Of a stretch of DNA of 64,000 bases, positions 1-8,030 are shown piece after piece; the stretch's first letter is position 1, and each line of letters begins with the position of its first letter. The DNA is taken from positions 1 through 64,000 of the forward strand of contig CAKTHE010000009.1 of assembly GCA_934563745.1 (NCBI GenBank), in the 5' to 3' direction. A program made the position numbers and the translations under genes. This DNA is from an uncultured Dysosmobacter sp. GTDB lineage: Bacteria; Bacillota; Clostridia; Oscillospirales; Oscillospiraceae. The notes under the pieces were generated by a model. It was not told the DNA's origin, did no database searches, and saw only the letters and a program-made list of their open reading frames with translations.

Positions 1-1
1 G

Positions 2-75
2 TGGGAACAACTGGACTCGAACCAGTGACCCCCTGCTTGTAAGGCAGGTGCTCTAACCAGCTGAGCTATGCTCCC
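2..75 (-). tRNA. tRNA-Val (anticodon TAC)
   Basis: The minus strand folds into a full cloverleaf. The acceptor stem is GGGAGCA/TGTTCCC with discriminator A, and the T-arm GGTTCGAGTCC is intact. The anticodon stem CCTGC/GCAGG encloses the loop CTTACAA, so the anticodon is TAC (plus-strand 39-41), which reads GUA valine codons. The first C of a CCA end appears to be encoded at base 1, and the window edge hides the rest. It has its own promoter just upstream. Confidence 0.95.
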
Positions 76-103
76 GAACATTCCGCTCCAGACGGCGAAG
101 TTT

Positions 104-132
104 ATTATACTAAAAGCATTCCGATCTGTCAA
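104..132 (-). promoter_or_regulatory. Sigma-A promoter of tRNA-Val
   Basis: On the minus strand, TTGACA (127-132) and TATAAT (104-109) are separated by exactly 17 bases. This is a perfect consensus promoter about 28 bases upstream of the tRNA 5' end. Confidence 0.85.
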
Positions 133-172
133 TACGAAGTTTGAAATTTTTTATCTTTTTTCAGGGCGGTGC

Positions 173-1072
173 TTATACCGGGCGCTTGCCCCGTTTCATC
201 CCATCGAGCATCCGCTGCAGGTCCTCCGCCGAGAAGCGCTGCACCCGGTCGCAGAAGCGGCAGGTCAGCTCTGCGCCCCCCTGCTCATCCAAAATCGACT
301 GCACCTCCTGCGGCCCCAAACTGATCAGCGCCCGCTCCATCCGTTCCCGGCTGCATGTGCAGCGGTAGGCAATGGGACTCTTTTCCAGGATCTCCAGATC
401 AAAGTCCGCCAGCGCCCGGCGCAGCAGCGCCTCCGGATCCGCGTCCGCTTCCAGCAGCTTGCTGACCGGCCCCGCCGCCAGAACGCTGCCTTCCACCTTG
501 GAAATCACATCTTCCCCGGCGCCCGGCAGCAGCTGGATCAAATAGCCGCCGGCTGCCAGAACGCTTTGATCCCGATCCACCAAAACTCCCAGGCCGCAGG
601 CCGTGGGGATCTGTTCAGACTCAGCAAAATAAGCCGCCAAATCCTCCGCGATTTCACCGCCCAGCAGGGCAACGCTGCCCACGTAAGGCTCCTTCATATT
701 CAGGTCCCGGATCACATTCAGGGTTCCATCCGTTCCCACGGCACCGCCAACGTCCAGTTTCCCGTCCGGACGCAGCGGAAGATCCACCGCCGGATGGTCC
801 ACCGTCCCCCGCACGTTGCCCAGATGGTCCGACACCGCCAGGATGGTTCCCAGCGGCCCGCCGCCTTTGATCTGCAGCGTTACGCTGGCTCCTTCCTCTT
901 TCAGGGCGTTGCCCATCATGGATGCGGCTGCCAGCGTCCGGCCCAAAGCCGCCGTGGCCACCGGCAAGGTCTTATGAATCTGACGGGCCCGCTCGGTCAG
1001 CTCCCGGGTCGAAACGGCAGCCGCCTTTACAAAGCCATCTTTGCTGATGGCACGCACCAATTGATCGCTCAT
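173..1072 (-). CDS. hslO: Hsp33 redox-regulated chaperonin
   Basis: This cytosolic holdase chaperone protects proteins during oxidative stress and is activated when its zinc-cysteine switch oxidises. The 299-residue product has the family's usual length. The C-terminal zinc site is visible as C238-T-C240 and C271-R-F-C274. The open frame extends upstream, but the start at 1072 (MSDQLVRAISKDG) has a good GGAAGGAG ribosome site and matches where the family begins. It is the last gene of a likely yerC-methyltransferase-hslO operon, 71 bases after the methyltransferase, and tRNA-Val follows. Confidence 0.93.
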   Translation of the reverse strand: MSDQLVRAISKDGFVKAAAVSTRELTERARQIHKTLPVATAALGRTLAAASMMGNALKEEGASVTLQIKGGGPLGTILAVSDHLGNVRGTVDHPAVDLPLRPDGKLDVGGAVGTDGTLNVIRDLNMKEPYVGSVALLGGEIAEDLAAYFAESEQIPTACGLGVLVDRDQSVLAAGGYLIQLLPGAGEDVISKVEGSVLAAGPVSKLLEADADPEALLRRALADFDLEILEKSPIAYRCTCSRERMERALISLGPQEVQSILDEQGGAELTCRFCDRVQRFSAEDLQRMLDGMKRGKRPV

Positions 1073-1143
1073 AGTATTCTCCTTCCTTCCGGAGCGGTCC
1101 TCACTCCCGCTCCCCGCGGCCGGAAGCACCTTTCCCGGCCGTC

Positions 1144-1905
1144 TCACCGCTCCTTTGCCGGGCGAACCGCCCGCACGATCCAGCGGTCTTCCTCCGCTTT
1201 CGGCGGACGCCGGCTCAAATCGCCGCAGAATGTGATCTCCGCAAACCCCGCCGCCTCCAGGAACGAACGTAGCTGTGCCTCGCTCCAGGCGCGTTCCCGG
1301 TGCTCTTCATAGCTCCGCTCCCATGCGCCATCCGGCCGCAGGTGAAACAGGTCCACCTGATACGTGCACACCTGGGTCCGCTGCGAAAAAAAGGTCCGCC
1401 AGGTGCAGAATTGGTCCTCCGTCTCATCGGTATAAAGCTGCCCATCCATCCGCTGGAGCTTATAGGGCGTATTGACGTCAAAAATCAGCGCGCCGCCCGG
1501 CCGCAAATACCGGTAAACCCGGCGAAACGTCTCCTGCAGATCCCGCTCCCGGGTCAGATAATTCAGCGAGTCCAATGTGGATACCGCCGCATCCACACAG
1601 TCCGCAAGGCGCAGCCGCTGCATGGTCTGGTGCAGAAAAAAGGGGCGCGTCCCCTCCGGAAGCGCCTCTGCCTTGCGGGCTGCCTCCGTCAGCATTTCTT
1701 CCGCCCCGTCCGAAGCGATCACCTGATACCCGCGCTGCGCCAGAAGACACGCGACCGTCCCGGTCCCGCAGCCCAGGTCCAGCACCGTGTGCACCGGAAT
1801 GGAGCTTTGCCGGAACCGGCGGATCAGATCCTCGGTCCGGCGCCGGTACTGCCCATCCGCCATCAGCGCATCATACGCCCCGGCAAAGGACTCATAGCTT
1901 CCCAT
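1144..1905 (-). CDS. Class I SAM-dependent methyltransferase
   Basis: This is a cytosolic methyltransferase of about 253 residues with unknown substrate. It opens with the YESFAxxYDALM motif typical of a Firmicutes family. The SAM-binding motif I, VLDLGCGTGTVACLLA, lies near residues 42-57, and a conserved FDVNTPYKL follows the Rossmann core. The start at 1905 lies inside the 3' end of yerC (14-base overlap), which suggests translational coupling. The longer frame back to 1950 would start deeper inside yerC and is less likely. Confidence 0.85.
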   Translation of the reverse strand: MGSYESFAGAYDALMADGQYRRRTEDLIRRFRQSSIPVHTVLDLGCGTGTVACLLAQRGYQVIASDGAEEMLTEAARKAEALPEGTRPFFLHQTMQRLRLADCVDAAVSTLDSLNYLTRERDLQETFRRVYRYLRPGGALIFDVNTPYKLQRMDGQLYTDETEDQFCTWRTFFSQRTQVCTYQVDLFHLRPDGAWERSYEEHRERAWSEAQLRSFLEAAGFAEITFCGDLSRRPPKAEEDRWIVRAVRPAKER

Positions 1906-2206
1906 CTTCCTGCTCCTGCTTCTGCTTTTGATATTCAAACACCTTGGCATAGCCGCCGGTCCCGTAGCTTAAAGACCGGTTTACCCGGCTGATGGTGGCG
2001 CTGGAGGCCCCGGTTTTTTCCAGAATGTCGTTGTAAATCATGCCCTGACTTAAAAGGGACGCCACCTCAAAGCGCTGCTCCATGGAGCGCAGCTCGGACA
2101 CTGTGCACAGATCCTGAAAGAAATCGTAACATTCCTTTTCATCCTTTAAAAGCAGAATCGCCTTATAAAGATCCCCGTTCATTTCTTTTTTCCCGATCTT
2201 GACCAT
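1892..2206 (-). CDS. yerC: YerC/TrpR-related DNA-binding protein
   Basis: This is a small (104 aa) Trp-repressor-fold protein of the YerC/YecD family, presumed to be a transcription regulator. The family core is visible: a LCTVSELRSMEQRFEVA helix, then the helix-turn-helix QGMIYNDILEKTGASSATISRVNR. The start at 2206 (MVKIGKKEMNG) has GGGAGG 7-8 bases upstream. It overlaps the methyltransferase start by 14 bases and heads the operon leading to hslO. Confidence 0.88.
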   Translation of the reverse strand: MVKIGKKEMNGDLYKAILLLKDEKECYDFFQDLCTVSELRSMEQRFEVASLLSQGMIYNDILEKTGASSATISRVNRSLSYGTGGYAKVFEYQKQKQEQEDGKL

Positions 2207-2258
2207 GCGGCAAACCTCCCGTCCGAATTTCCGGCTCGTGTTCTTTTCATCCTGTTGT

Positions 2259-2287
2259 ATTTTAGCATTGTAGTGCGTGAAAGTAAA
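2259..2287 (-). promoter_or_regulatory. Promoter of yerC operon
   Basis: On the minus strand, TTTACT (2282-2287) and TAAAAT (2259-2264) are separated by 17 bases. It sits about 50 bases upstream of the yerC start in the divergent gap. Confidence 0.6.
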
Positions 2288-2405
2288 GAGAAACCTGCAT
2301 TTTTTCCGCGGGGCTTCCGGGTCACCGCGGCCGGCGGCTGTGCATAGGCTGAAGCAGTATGGCAGCCGGCGCAAGCCGCCTGGCCTGGAAGGAGGAGACC
2401 GTTCC

Positions 2406-3089
2406 ATGAGGAAAGCCCCCGCCTCTCTCTGTACGGAGGATTTTTCCGCCCAGAGGGAATGGACTGTGGAAGGGATCCCGGTTCTGTCCGCTTCGCTTAC
2501 GCTGCCCCGGCCCGTGTGCAGTGATACCCGGACAGCCCGGCGAATCGAACGCTATTACCGCGCCATGCAGCGCAGTTATCTTGCCTATTGCGAGCATCTG
2601 CTGTTTCCCCGCTCTGCCGAGGCCGCCCAGGCCGCCATTCGGTCCAGCATGCCCCTGCCTCATGACAGCGCCGTATTGAATTACCAGATCACCTGGAACC
2701 GGGATGGGATCTGGAGTCTTTATATCCAAAGCCGGGAGTGCCTGGATGGCCGGCGCGCAGAACTGCTGCGCCGCGGAGACACCTGGGACCTTCTGACCGG
2801 ATATCCGCTGGCTCTCTCCGAATTTTTTCCGCGGCGCAGCGCCTGGCGCAAGCAGCTGCGCAGCTTTGCCGCCCAGGAGATCCGGCGGCAGGAGGCCGAC
2901 GGGACGGCCTGCTATCAGGATGGCTGGCCCCGGCGGCTGCGGCATTTCAACAGCGAGAACTTTTACCTGTGCGAAGAGGGGCTGTGTTTTTTCTATCCCA
3001 TGTACGCCCTGGCGCCCCCCGCAGAAGGGATCCCGGTCTTTTGCCTGCCGTTTGCGCCGGAGGGGCCCCGCCTGCCCGGGCGCGCATAA
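2406..3089 (+). CDS. DUF3298 (RsiV-like) domain protein
   Basis: The 227-residue product has no signal peptide or membrane segment. Its C-terminal half resembles the DUF3298 domain found in RsiV-type proteins: a central GDTWDLLTGYPLALSEFFP strand-loop and a terminal NFYLCEEGLCFFYPMYALAP. The molecular function is unknown. The start at 2406 follows GGAAGGAGGAG by about 8 bases; the longer frame from 2277 would run back through the yerC promoter. It is transcribed alone, divergent from yerC, and ends at a bidirectional terminator. Confidence 0.7.
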   Translation: MRKAPASLCTEDFSAQREWTVEGIPVLSASLTLPRPVCSDTRTARRIERYYRAMQRSYLAYCEHLLFPRSAEAAQAAIRSSMPLPHDSAVLNYQITWNRDGIWSLYIQSRECLDGRRAELLRRGDTWDLLTGYPLALSEFFPRRSAWRKQLRSFAAQEIRRQEADGTACYQDGWPRRLRHFNSENFYLCEEGLCFFYPMYALAPPAEGIPVFCLPFAPEGPRLPGRA

Positions 3090-3122
3090 AAGCAGCGCCG
3101 CCGGCAGGCAGCGCTGCTTTTA
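3088..3122. terminator. Bidirectional intrinsic terminator
   Basis: The stem AAAGCAGCGC (3088-3097) pairs with GCGCTGCTTT (3111-3120), flanked by A-rich and T-rich tails. It lies between the convergent DUF3298 gene and the carbonic anhydrase gene. Confidence 0.75.
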
Positions 3123-3136
3123 TGCGTGATTCCGGA

Positions 3137-3625
3137 TCAATAGCGGCCGGCGCGGTAAGCCTCCACCCGATCCAGATACTCCTCCGCAGATTCCACATTG
3201 CTTTGAATCTCCTCCGGCGTCAGGGGACGGATCACCTTGGCCGGGGATCCGAAGGCCATGGAGCCATCCGGGATTTCCATCTTCCCGGTCACCAGGGAGC
3301 CGGCGCCGATGATGCAGTTGCTGCCGATTCGGGCCCCGCTGATGACAATGGCACCCATTCCGATCAGCGTATTGTCGCCGATGGTGCAGCCATGGACAAT
3401 GGCCCCGTGGCCGATGGTGCAGCCCCGGCCGATGTGGGTCTCGTCATGCATCACCACATTGTCCTGAACGTTGGTATTCTCTCCGATGACGATCGGGCCG
3501 CGGTCTCCCCGCAGCGCGGCGCCGTACCACACGCTGCAGCCCTTGCCCAGGGTCACGTCCCCGGCCACATAGGCCCCCTCCGTGATCAGGACCTCAGCAC
3601 CGGATTGCTTTAATGAATAGGCCAT
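3137..3625 (-). CDS. Gamma-class carbonic anhydrase family protein
   Basis: This is a left-handed beta-helix protein (162 aa) of the YrdA/PaaY/CaiE group, built from hexapeptide repeats such as IGRGCTIGHGAIVHGCTIG. The three family zinc-binding histidines are visible in VMHDE, TIGHG and IVHG. The usual activity is reversible CO2 hydration, though many members have no shown activity. The start at 3625 (MAYSLKQSG) has a GAGAAAGA-type ribosome site. It is the last gene behind the M29 peptidase and the YihY gene. Confidence 0.88.
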   Translation of the reverse strand: MAYSLKQSGAEVLITEGAYVAGDVTLGKGCSVWYGAALRGDRGPIVIGENTNVQDNVVMHDETHIGRGCTIGHGAIVHGCTIGDNTLIGMGAIVISGARIGSNCIIGAGSLVTGKMEIPDGSMAFGSPAKVIRPLTPEEIQSNVESAEEYLDRVEAYRAGRY

Positions 3626-3696
3626 AACTTCTCTTTTTCTCTCTTTCTGTGATTCTTTCGCCGGCCGGTGCGCCGCAGCGCCTGCCGGCTGCTGCC

Positions 3697-4923
3697 TCAA
3701 ATGGCAAAATTGCCCTGCACGAACACCGGAACCTCCCGCCCGTCATGGGTCGTCCCCACGATGGACAGATCCGCGGTGCCCACCATAAAGTCCACATGGG
3801 TGATGGACTGATTCAGGCCGCGGGCCTTCAGCTCATCCTTGCTCATCTGCTGGCCACCCTTCAGGCAGGGATAGGCTTCGCCGAAGGCGATGTGGCAGGC
3901 GGCATTTTCGTCAAAAAGCGTATTGTAATACAGAATCTTTTGGTTGGAAATGGGACTGTCGTAGGGGACCAGCGCCACCTCGCCGAAGTAAGAGGCGCCC
4001 TCGTCCACGGAGACGGCCGCCTTCAAAAATTCCTCGCCCTGCTCGGCGTGGACCTCCGTGATCTTTCCGTCCCGCACCACAAAGTGGAAGCCGTTGATGA
4101 TATTTCCGTCATTTACCAGCGGCATGGAGGCGTATACCACACCGTTCACACCCGTTTTCAGGGGGGAGGTAAACAGCTCTTCCGTAGGAATGTTGGCAAT
4201 AAACTCCTGTCCGGAAAGAGTCCGGTCGTTCCCCGCTTCCCAGATATGACCCTCCGGCAGCTCCACCGTCAGGTCCGTGCCCAGGGAATTGGTGTAATGC
4301 AGTGACCAGAAATTCAGCTCATTGAGCCGCTTCATGCGGCCTTCCAGCGTCGCCAGATGCTCCTGCCACTTTTCGACGCAGCGGCCATCCCCGGAGATCC
4401 GGACCGCCGCAAAGATCGCGTCCCACAGCTTTTCCATGGCCTCTTCCTCGCCCGTATCCGGGAACACGGTCTTTGCCCAGCTTGGAATGGGGACCGAGGC
4501 AATGCACCAGGGAAAGCCGGAGCACATCTGCAGCCGATCAAACTCCCGCAGGGCAAGACCGGACGCCTGCTGGGCCCGCACCAGCCGCCTGGAATCCACA
4601 CCCTTCAAATTCTCCGGATCCGAGGCGGAGATGGCCAGGTAGGCCGCTCCTTCCAGGGCATAGTCATTGAAGAAATGGCGCCGCCACAGGGGGACTTCAT
4701 CAAAAACCGCCTCGTCGGCATAGAGATACTTCATGCGCCCCAGGGCGTCGTCGTGCCAGTTCATCACCACTTCCCGGCAGCCGGCGTCATATGCCTTCTG
4801 CGCACACATGCGGGCAAAATAGGCGCATTCCACCGGCGACGAGATCACCAGGGTCTGTCCCTTCTGCACATTCAGGCCCACCCGGACCAGCAGGTCCGCA
4901 TACTCCGAAAGTTTCTCGTTCAT
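3697..4923 (-). CDS. M29-family aminopeptidase (AmpS/PepS type)
   Basis: This is a cytosolic metal-dependent aminopeptidase of the thermophilic M29 family, full length at 408 residues. Conserved family segments are visible: HYTNSLGTDLTVELPEGHIW, NIPTEELFTSP, GASYFGEVALVP, and a late HIAFGEAYP that holds metal-ligand histidine and glutamate residues. The final HVDFMVGT motif is also typical. The start has GAAAGGAAG upstream. It lies 36 bases after the YihY gene and 71 bases before the carbonic anhydrase, so the three probably share one transcript. Confidence 0.92.
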   Translation of the reverse strand: MNEKLSEYADLLVRVGLNVQKGQTLVISSPVECAYFARMCAQKAYDAGCREVVMNWHDDALGRMKYLYADEAVFDEVPLWRRHFFNDYALEGAAYLAISASDPENLKGVDSRRLVRAQQASGLALREFDRLQMCSGFPWCIASVPIPSWAKTVFPDTGEEEAMEKLWDAIFAAVRISGDGRCVEKWQEHLATLEGRMKRLNELNFWSLHYTNSLGTDLTVELPEGHIWEAGNDRTLSGQEFIANIPTEELFTSPLKTGVNGVVYASMPLVNDGNIINGFHFVVRDGKITEVHAEQGEEFLKAAVSVDEGASYFGEVALVPYDSPISNQKILYYNTLFDENAACHIAFGEAYPCLKGGQQMSKDELKARGLNQSITHVDFMVGTADLSIVGTTHDGREVPVFVQGNFAI

Positions 4924-4959
4924 ATTAAAGACTTCCTTTCTATCTCCGGGTAGGCGCCG

Positions 4960-5829
4960 TCAGGCCTTCGGCTGAGACGAGCGCTCTCTGCGCAGAGAAA
5001 TCAACATTCCGTTCAGTTCCGCCCCCATGATCAGCATCATCGCCGTCAGGTACAGCCAGATCAGCAGTACGATCATCGTCCCGATGGGGCCGTAGATCAC
5101 CGAATAAGAGGCAATACGCTCCACATAAAAGGAGTAGCACAGCGAAACCAAAAACCACGCGGCCAGCGACCCCAGCACCCCGGGATAAATGTTGCGCCCG
5201 GGCTGGTGCAAATCCTGGGAAAACGCGTAGAGCATATAAAGGCTGGAAAACATCAGCGCCGCCGCCACCGGATAACGCAGCTGCGTCCACAGTACGGCCG
5301 CCGCCGTGGGCAGATGAAACTGCGTAATGGCAAAATGCAGCACCCGCTCGCCCACTGACATCAGCACGATGGTCAGCACGATGGTCACGATCAGGTAAAC
5401 CGTATAGATCAGCGTTTTGATCAGGTGCCGGATCGCCCCCTGCGGGGGGCCCAGATGATAGGCGCTGCGCACGGCGCGCATCAGGGCGTTGGTGGTCCGC
5501 ATAGGAAAATAGATGGAAAAGACCAGGCCAAATACCAACAGCCTGGTGTTGGTCGCCTCGCTGACATACTCCAGATAGGCATTGGCAAAGCTCAGCACGT
5601 CCTCGGGAAGGATGTCGTGCAGGCCGTGCAGCACCGCCGCCACATCCATGTGCAGCAGACCCAGCAGCGCGTTGAAAAAGATCAGCATCGGAAAAAGCAT
5701 GAACAAAAGGTAAAACGACAGGGCCGCGCTCTGGATCCCCACGTTATGCATCATGAAGCGCTGCGCCATCAAATATGCGCCCCGCAGGACTTTATTTTGC
5801 GGCAACGGCCGCAGGGGCGTATCGTCCAT
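4960..5829 (-). CDS. YihY/BrkB-family integral membrane protein
   Basis: This is a 289-residue inner-membrane protein of the YihY/UPF0761 family with about six hydrophobic segments. Family features include the N-terminal FMMHNVGIQSAALSFYLLF and the C-terminal YGPIGTMIVLLIWLYLTAMMLIMGAELN. The biochemical role is unknown; the old label of ribonuclease BN is wrong for this family. It is the first gene of the run that continues with the M29 peptidase. Confidence 0.9.
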   Translation of the reverse strand: MDDTPLRPLPQNKVLRGAYLMAQRFMMHNVGIQSAALSFYLLFMLFPMLIFFNALLGLLHMDVAAVLHGLHDILPEDVLSFANAYLEYVSEATNTRLLVFGLVFSIYFPMRTTNALMRAVRSAYHLGPPQGAIRHLIKTLIYTVYLIVTIVLTIVLMSVGERVLHFAITQFHLPTAAAVLWTQLRYPVAAALMFSSLYMLYAFSQDLHQPGRNIYPGVLGSLAAWFLVSLCYSFYVERIASYSVIYGPIGTMIVLLIWLYLTAMMLIMGAELNGMLISLRRERSSQPKA

Positions 5830-5923
5830 AACTCACTCCGTTCCGCCGCCCGTTCCGGGTGGCCTGTTGATCCGGCAGCCAGGCGGCGCTTCCCAGCCGC
5901 GCGTCCTTTGAACCGGATTTTGT

Positions 5924-5932
5924 ATTATATCA
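5924..5932 (-). promoter_or_regulatory. Extended -10 promoter of the YihY operon
   Basis: On the minus strand, TGATATAAT forms an extended -10 element about 95 bases upstream of the start. No good -35 is seen. Confidence 0.5.
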
Positions 5933-6023
5933 CATTCCTGCAAAAAAGAGAAGCCGCTTTTGGCCGTCTCCTGTCGAAGCGTTCAAAATTTTTTGAAAAT
6001 ATTCTTTTCTTCAGCAAAAAAAC

Positions 6024-6032
6024 TGCTATAAT
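6024..6032 (+). promoter_or_regulatory. Extended -10 promoter of rpoN
   Basis: TGCTATAAT is an extended -10 box 57 bases before the rpoN start. The -35 region is T-rich and weak. Confidence 0.55.
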
Positions 6033-6088
6033 GGGGATGATTTATCGTTTCTTTGCACATACAAGCCACAAGAAAGGAGCGGCCGTTC

Positions 6089-7456
6089 ATGGATCTTTCC
6101 CAGCGTCAAACTCAGGTGCAGACTCTGCTTCTGACGCAAAAGCTGCAGCAATCCCTGCATCTGCTGCAGCTTTCCGCTCCGGACCTGCAAAGCTATCTGG
6201 AAGAAGCGTCGCTGTCGAACCCCATGCTGGAGGTCGAACTGCCCCCCCTGGGACGCGGACTGTCCGAGGTGGTGGATGCGGAGCACTTCCGGGAGGACGA
6301 GATCCCCATTGAGCAGCGGGAACGGCAGCTCTGGTCCGGCGGGCGCAGCGAGGATCCCCCGCAGGACTTTACCGCTTACGTCTCCGCAGCGGAGACATAT
6401 ACCGAGCACCTGCTCAGCCAGCTGGGCCAGATGAAGCTGCTGGATCCCTATACCCGGGCGCTGAGCGAATATCTGGTGGGCTGTCTTTCCTCCAGCGGCT
6501 ATCTGGACTGCCCCTTGCCGGAGCTTGCGCAAGAGCTGCGCTGTCCCCTGTTTGATCTGGAGCAGGCCCTGTTTGTCGTGCAGAGTCTGGAGCCCACAGG
6601 CACCGGCGCCCGCAGTCTTTCGGAATGTCTGCTGCTGCAATTGGCCCAGGGCAAGCAGTTCACCGCCTTGAACATTGACCTGGTCCGCCGGGGCCTTCCC
6701 AAGCTGGCCGAAGGCGATTACGCCGGCCTTTCTCAGGAGCTGCACGCTTCCCCCGCTCAGGTCCAGGCCGCGGCCGACTATATCCGCACCCTCAACCCCA
6801 TCCCCTCCCGCGGGTTCCGAAGCGAAAGCTTTACCCACTATACCGTTCCGGAAGCCACGCTGCGCTGGGACGGAAATGCCCTTCAGATCGAAATGAACCG
6901 CGGTGCCTGGCCCCGGGTCTCGGTCAGCCGGGAAAACTCCGCCCTGCTTGACGGGTGCGATTCCAAAGAGGTGCAGACTTACCTGCGCCGCAAGCTGCAG
7001 GATGCAAAGGGCCTGATCTCCAATCTGGACTACCGGCAGGATACTCTGTTCCGGCTGCTGGGCGAAATTGCCCGGCTGCAAAGCGGCTTTTTCACCAAGG
7101 GAGAACCCATGCAGCCCATGACCATGTCCCAGGTGGCGGACGATCTGGGGCTGAATATCTCCACGGTCAGCCGCGCGGTGAAGGACAAATACATCCAGTA
7201 CAACGGGCGGATCTACAGCCTGCGCAGCCTTTTCTCCTCCGCCCTGCAAAGCACCGACGGGGCCGGCGTTTCCGCGGATGGCGCCCGTCGCCAGATCCGG
7301 CTGTGCATCGAAGCCGAGGACCCGGCCCATCCGCTGTCGGACAGCGCGCTGTGCTCGGCCCTGGCCGCCATGAATATTCAGCTTTCCCGGCGGACCGTTG
7401 CCAAATACCGGGGCGAGTTGGGCATCCCCTCCGCCGCACAGCGGCGCAAGGGCTGA
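6089..7456 (+). CDS. rpoN: RNA polymerase sigma-54 factor
   Basis: This alternative sigma factor recognises -24/-12 promoters and needs an AAA+ activator to open DNA. The 455-residue protein has the glutamine/leucine-rich region I at its start (QTLLLTQKLQQSLHLLQL), a helix-turn-helix near residues 345-365 (MSQVADDLGLNISTVSRAVK), and the RpoN box at about 433-442 (SRRTVAKYRG for the consensus ARRTVAKYRE). The start at 6089 follows AGGAGC by 8 bases. A likely target, the CoA-transferase promoter at 32779, lies in the same window together with its activator. Confidence 0.96.
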   Translation: MDLSQRQTQVQTLLLTQKLQQSLHLLQLSAPDLQSYLEEASLSNPMLEVELPPLGRGLSEVVDAEHFREDEIPIEQRERQLWSGGRSEDPPQDFTAYVSAAETYTEHLLSQLGQMKLLDPYTRALSEYLVGCLSSSGYLDCPLPELAQELRCPLFDLEQALFVVQSLEPTGTGARSLSECLLLQLAQGKQFTALNIDLVRRGLPKLAEGDYAGLSQELHASPAQVQAAADYIRTLNPIPSRGFRSESFTHYTVPEATLRWDGNALQIEMNRGAWPRVSVSRENSALLDGCDSKEVQTYLRRKLQDAKGLISNLDYRQDTLFRLLGEIARLQSGFFTKGEPMQPMTMSQVADDLGLNISTVSRAVKDKYIQYNGRIYSLRSLFSSALQSTDGAGVSADGARRQIRLCIEAEDPAHPLSDSALCSALAAMNIQLSRRTVAKYRGELGIPSAAQRRKG

Positions 7457-7522
7457 GCGGCCGTTTCCTTTCGTCAACTTTCCCCAGCGCCGCCCCGGGA
7501 GGCCCGGAATTCTTATGTCCTT

Positions 7523-7551
7523 TTGACAAAATTCGCTCTATCCCCGACAAT
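7523..7551 (+). promoter_or_regulatory. Promoter of the lactate permease leader
   Basis: TTGACA (7523-7528), a 17-base spacer and GACAAT (7546-7551). A second, weaker candidate overlaps downstream: TTGACT at 7557, 17 bases, then TAGTCT. Transcription from here would enter the leader containing two terminators before lctP. Confidence 0.55.
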
Positions 7552-7628
7552 AGCCATTGACTTTCGTCCGGCTTTCGTCTAGTCTAAAGATTGCCCAGTG
7601 GGTTTGTAGGAAAGGAGAGGTCGCTGTC

Positions 7629-7925
7629 ATGAAAATGTCTGCCTGCGCTGCGTTTTCTGCTTCTGTCTATGATCAGGCAGCGGCGTCTTTTCATGCGTCC
7701 TGCGCCCGGTCCAATGCCTGCGGCGCAGAGTCTGCGGTATTTTACACGGACACCATTTCGATGGTGTCCGTTTTTCTTTGCGTATTGTGCCTGGCGGGGC
7801 TGATTTTGTCCTGCTCTGCGATTTTGCACATTACCATGATCCTTCCGATTCTGCCGGGTCTGTTGATTCTGGCCTGCCTGATTTGCCTGCTGCGTTCGCA
7901 TCTCCCCCCGCGTTCAAAAGACTGA
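7629..7925 (+). CDS. Possible small Cys-rich membrane protein
   Basis: This is an open frame of 98 codons with a good AAAGGAGAGG ribosome site about 8 bases upstream. The first half is rich in Ala, Ser and Cys (MKMSACAAFSASVYDQ). The second half (about residues 44-90) is strongly hydrophobic with two possible membrane helices. No family is recognised. A perfect terminator hairpin lies inside the frame at about codons 40-49, which argues that it is either a leader peptide for attenuation or not a gene. It precedes lctP by about 105 bases. Confidence 0.35.
   Translation: MKMSACAAFSASVYDQAAASFHASCARSNACGAESAVFYTDTISMVSVFLCVLCLAGLILSCSAILHITMILPILPGLLILACLICLLRSHLPPRSKD
7747..7776 (+). terminator. 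UUCG-loop intrinsic terminator in lctP leader
   Basis: The stem CGGACACCAT (7747-7756), a TTCG tetraloop and ATGGTGTCCG (7761-7770) are followed at once by TTTTT. It is a perfect 10-bp hairpin with U-run, lying about 200 bases after the leader promoter and inside the small open frame. It would stop most transcripts unless opened, so attenuation of lctP is a reasonable inference. Confidence 0.75.
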
Positions 7926-7945
7926 TCACCGTTTTACGTATGCTA

Positions 7946-7984
7946 AGGAAGCGGCTCGTTCTTTTGAACGGGCCGCTCCTTTTG
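7946..7984 (+). terminator. Second intrinsic terminator before lctP
   Basis: AGCGGCTCGTTC (7950-7961), loop TTTT, and GAACGGGCCGCT (7966-7977) with one G-U pair, followed by CCTTTTG. It ends 47 bases before the lctP start, and no strong promoter is seen in between. Confidence 0.65.
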
Positions 7985-8030
7985 TATAAATCCAGAAAAA
8001 GAGAGAGAATTTTTTAAGGAGAGGTTTCCA

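Noticed and set aside
68..1312. 414-residue plus-strand frame over hslO
   Set aside because: Antisense shadow of hslO; Arg/Pro/His-rich, no ribosome site at a sensible place, and it starts inside the tRNA.
2277..2405. N-terminal extension of the DUF3298 protein from 2277
   Set aside because: It would cross the divergent yerC promoter and lacks a ribosome site; the ATG at 2406 has a strong one.
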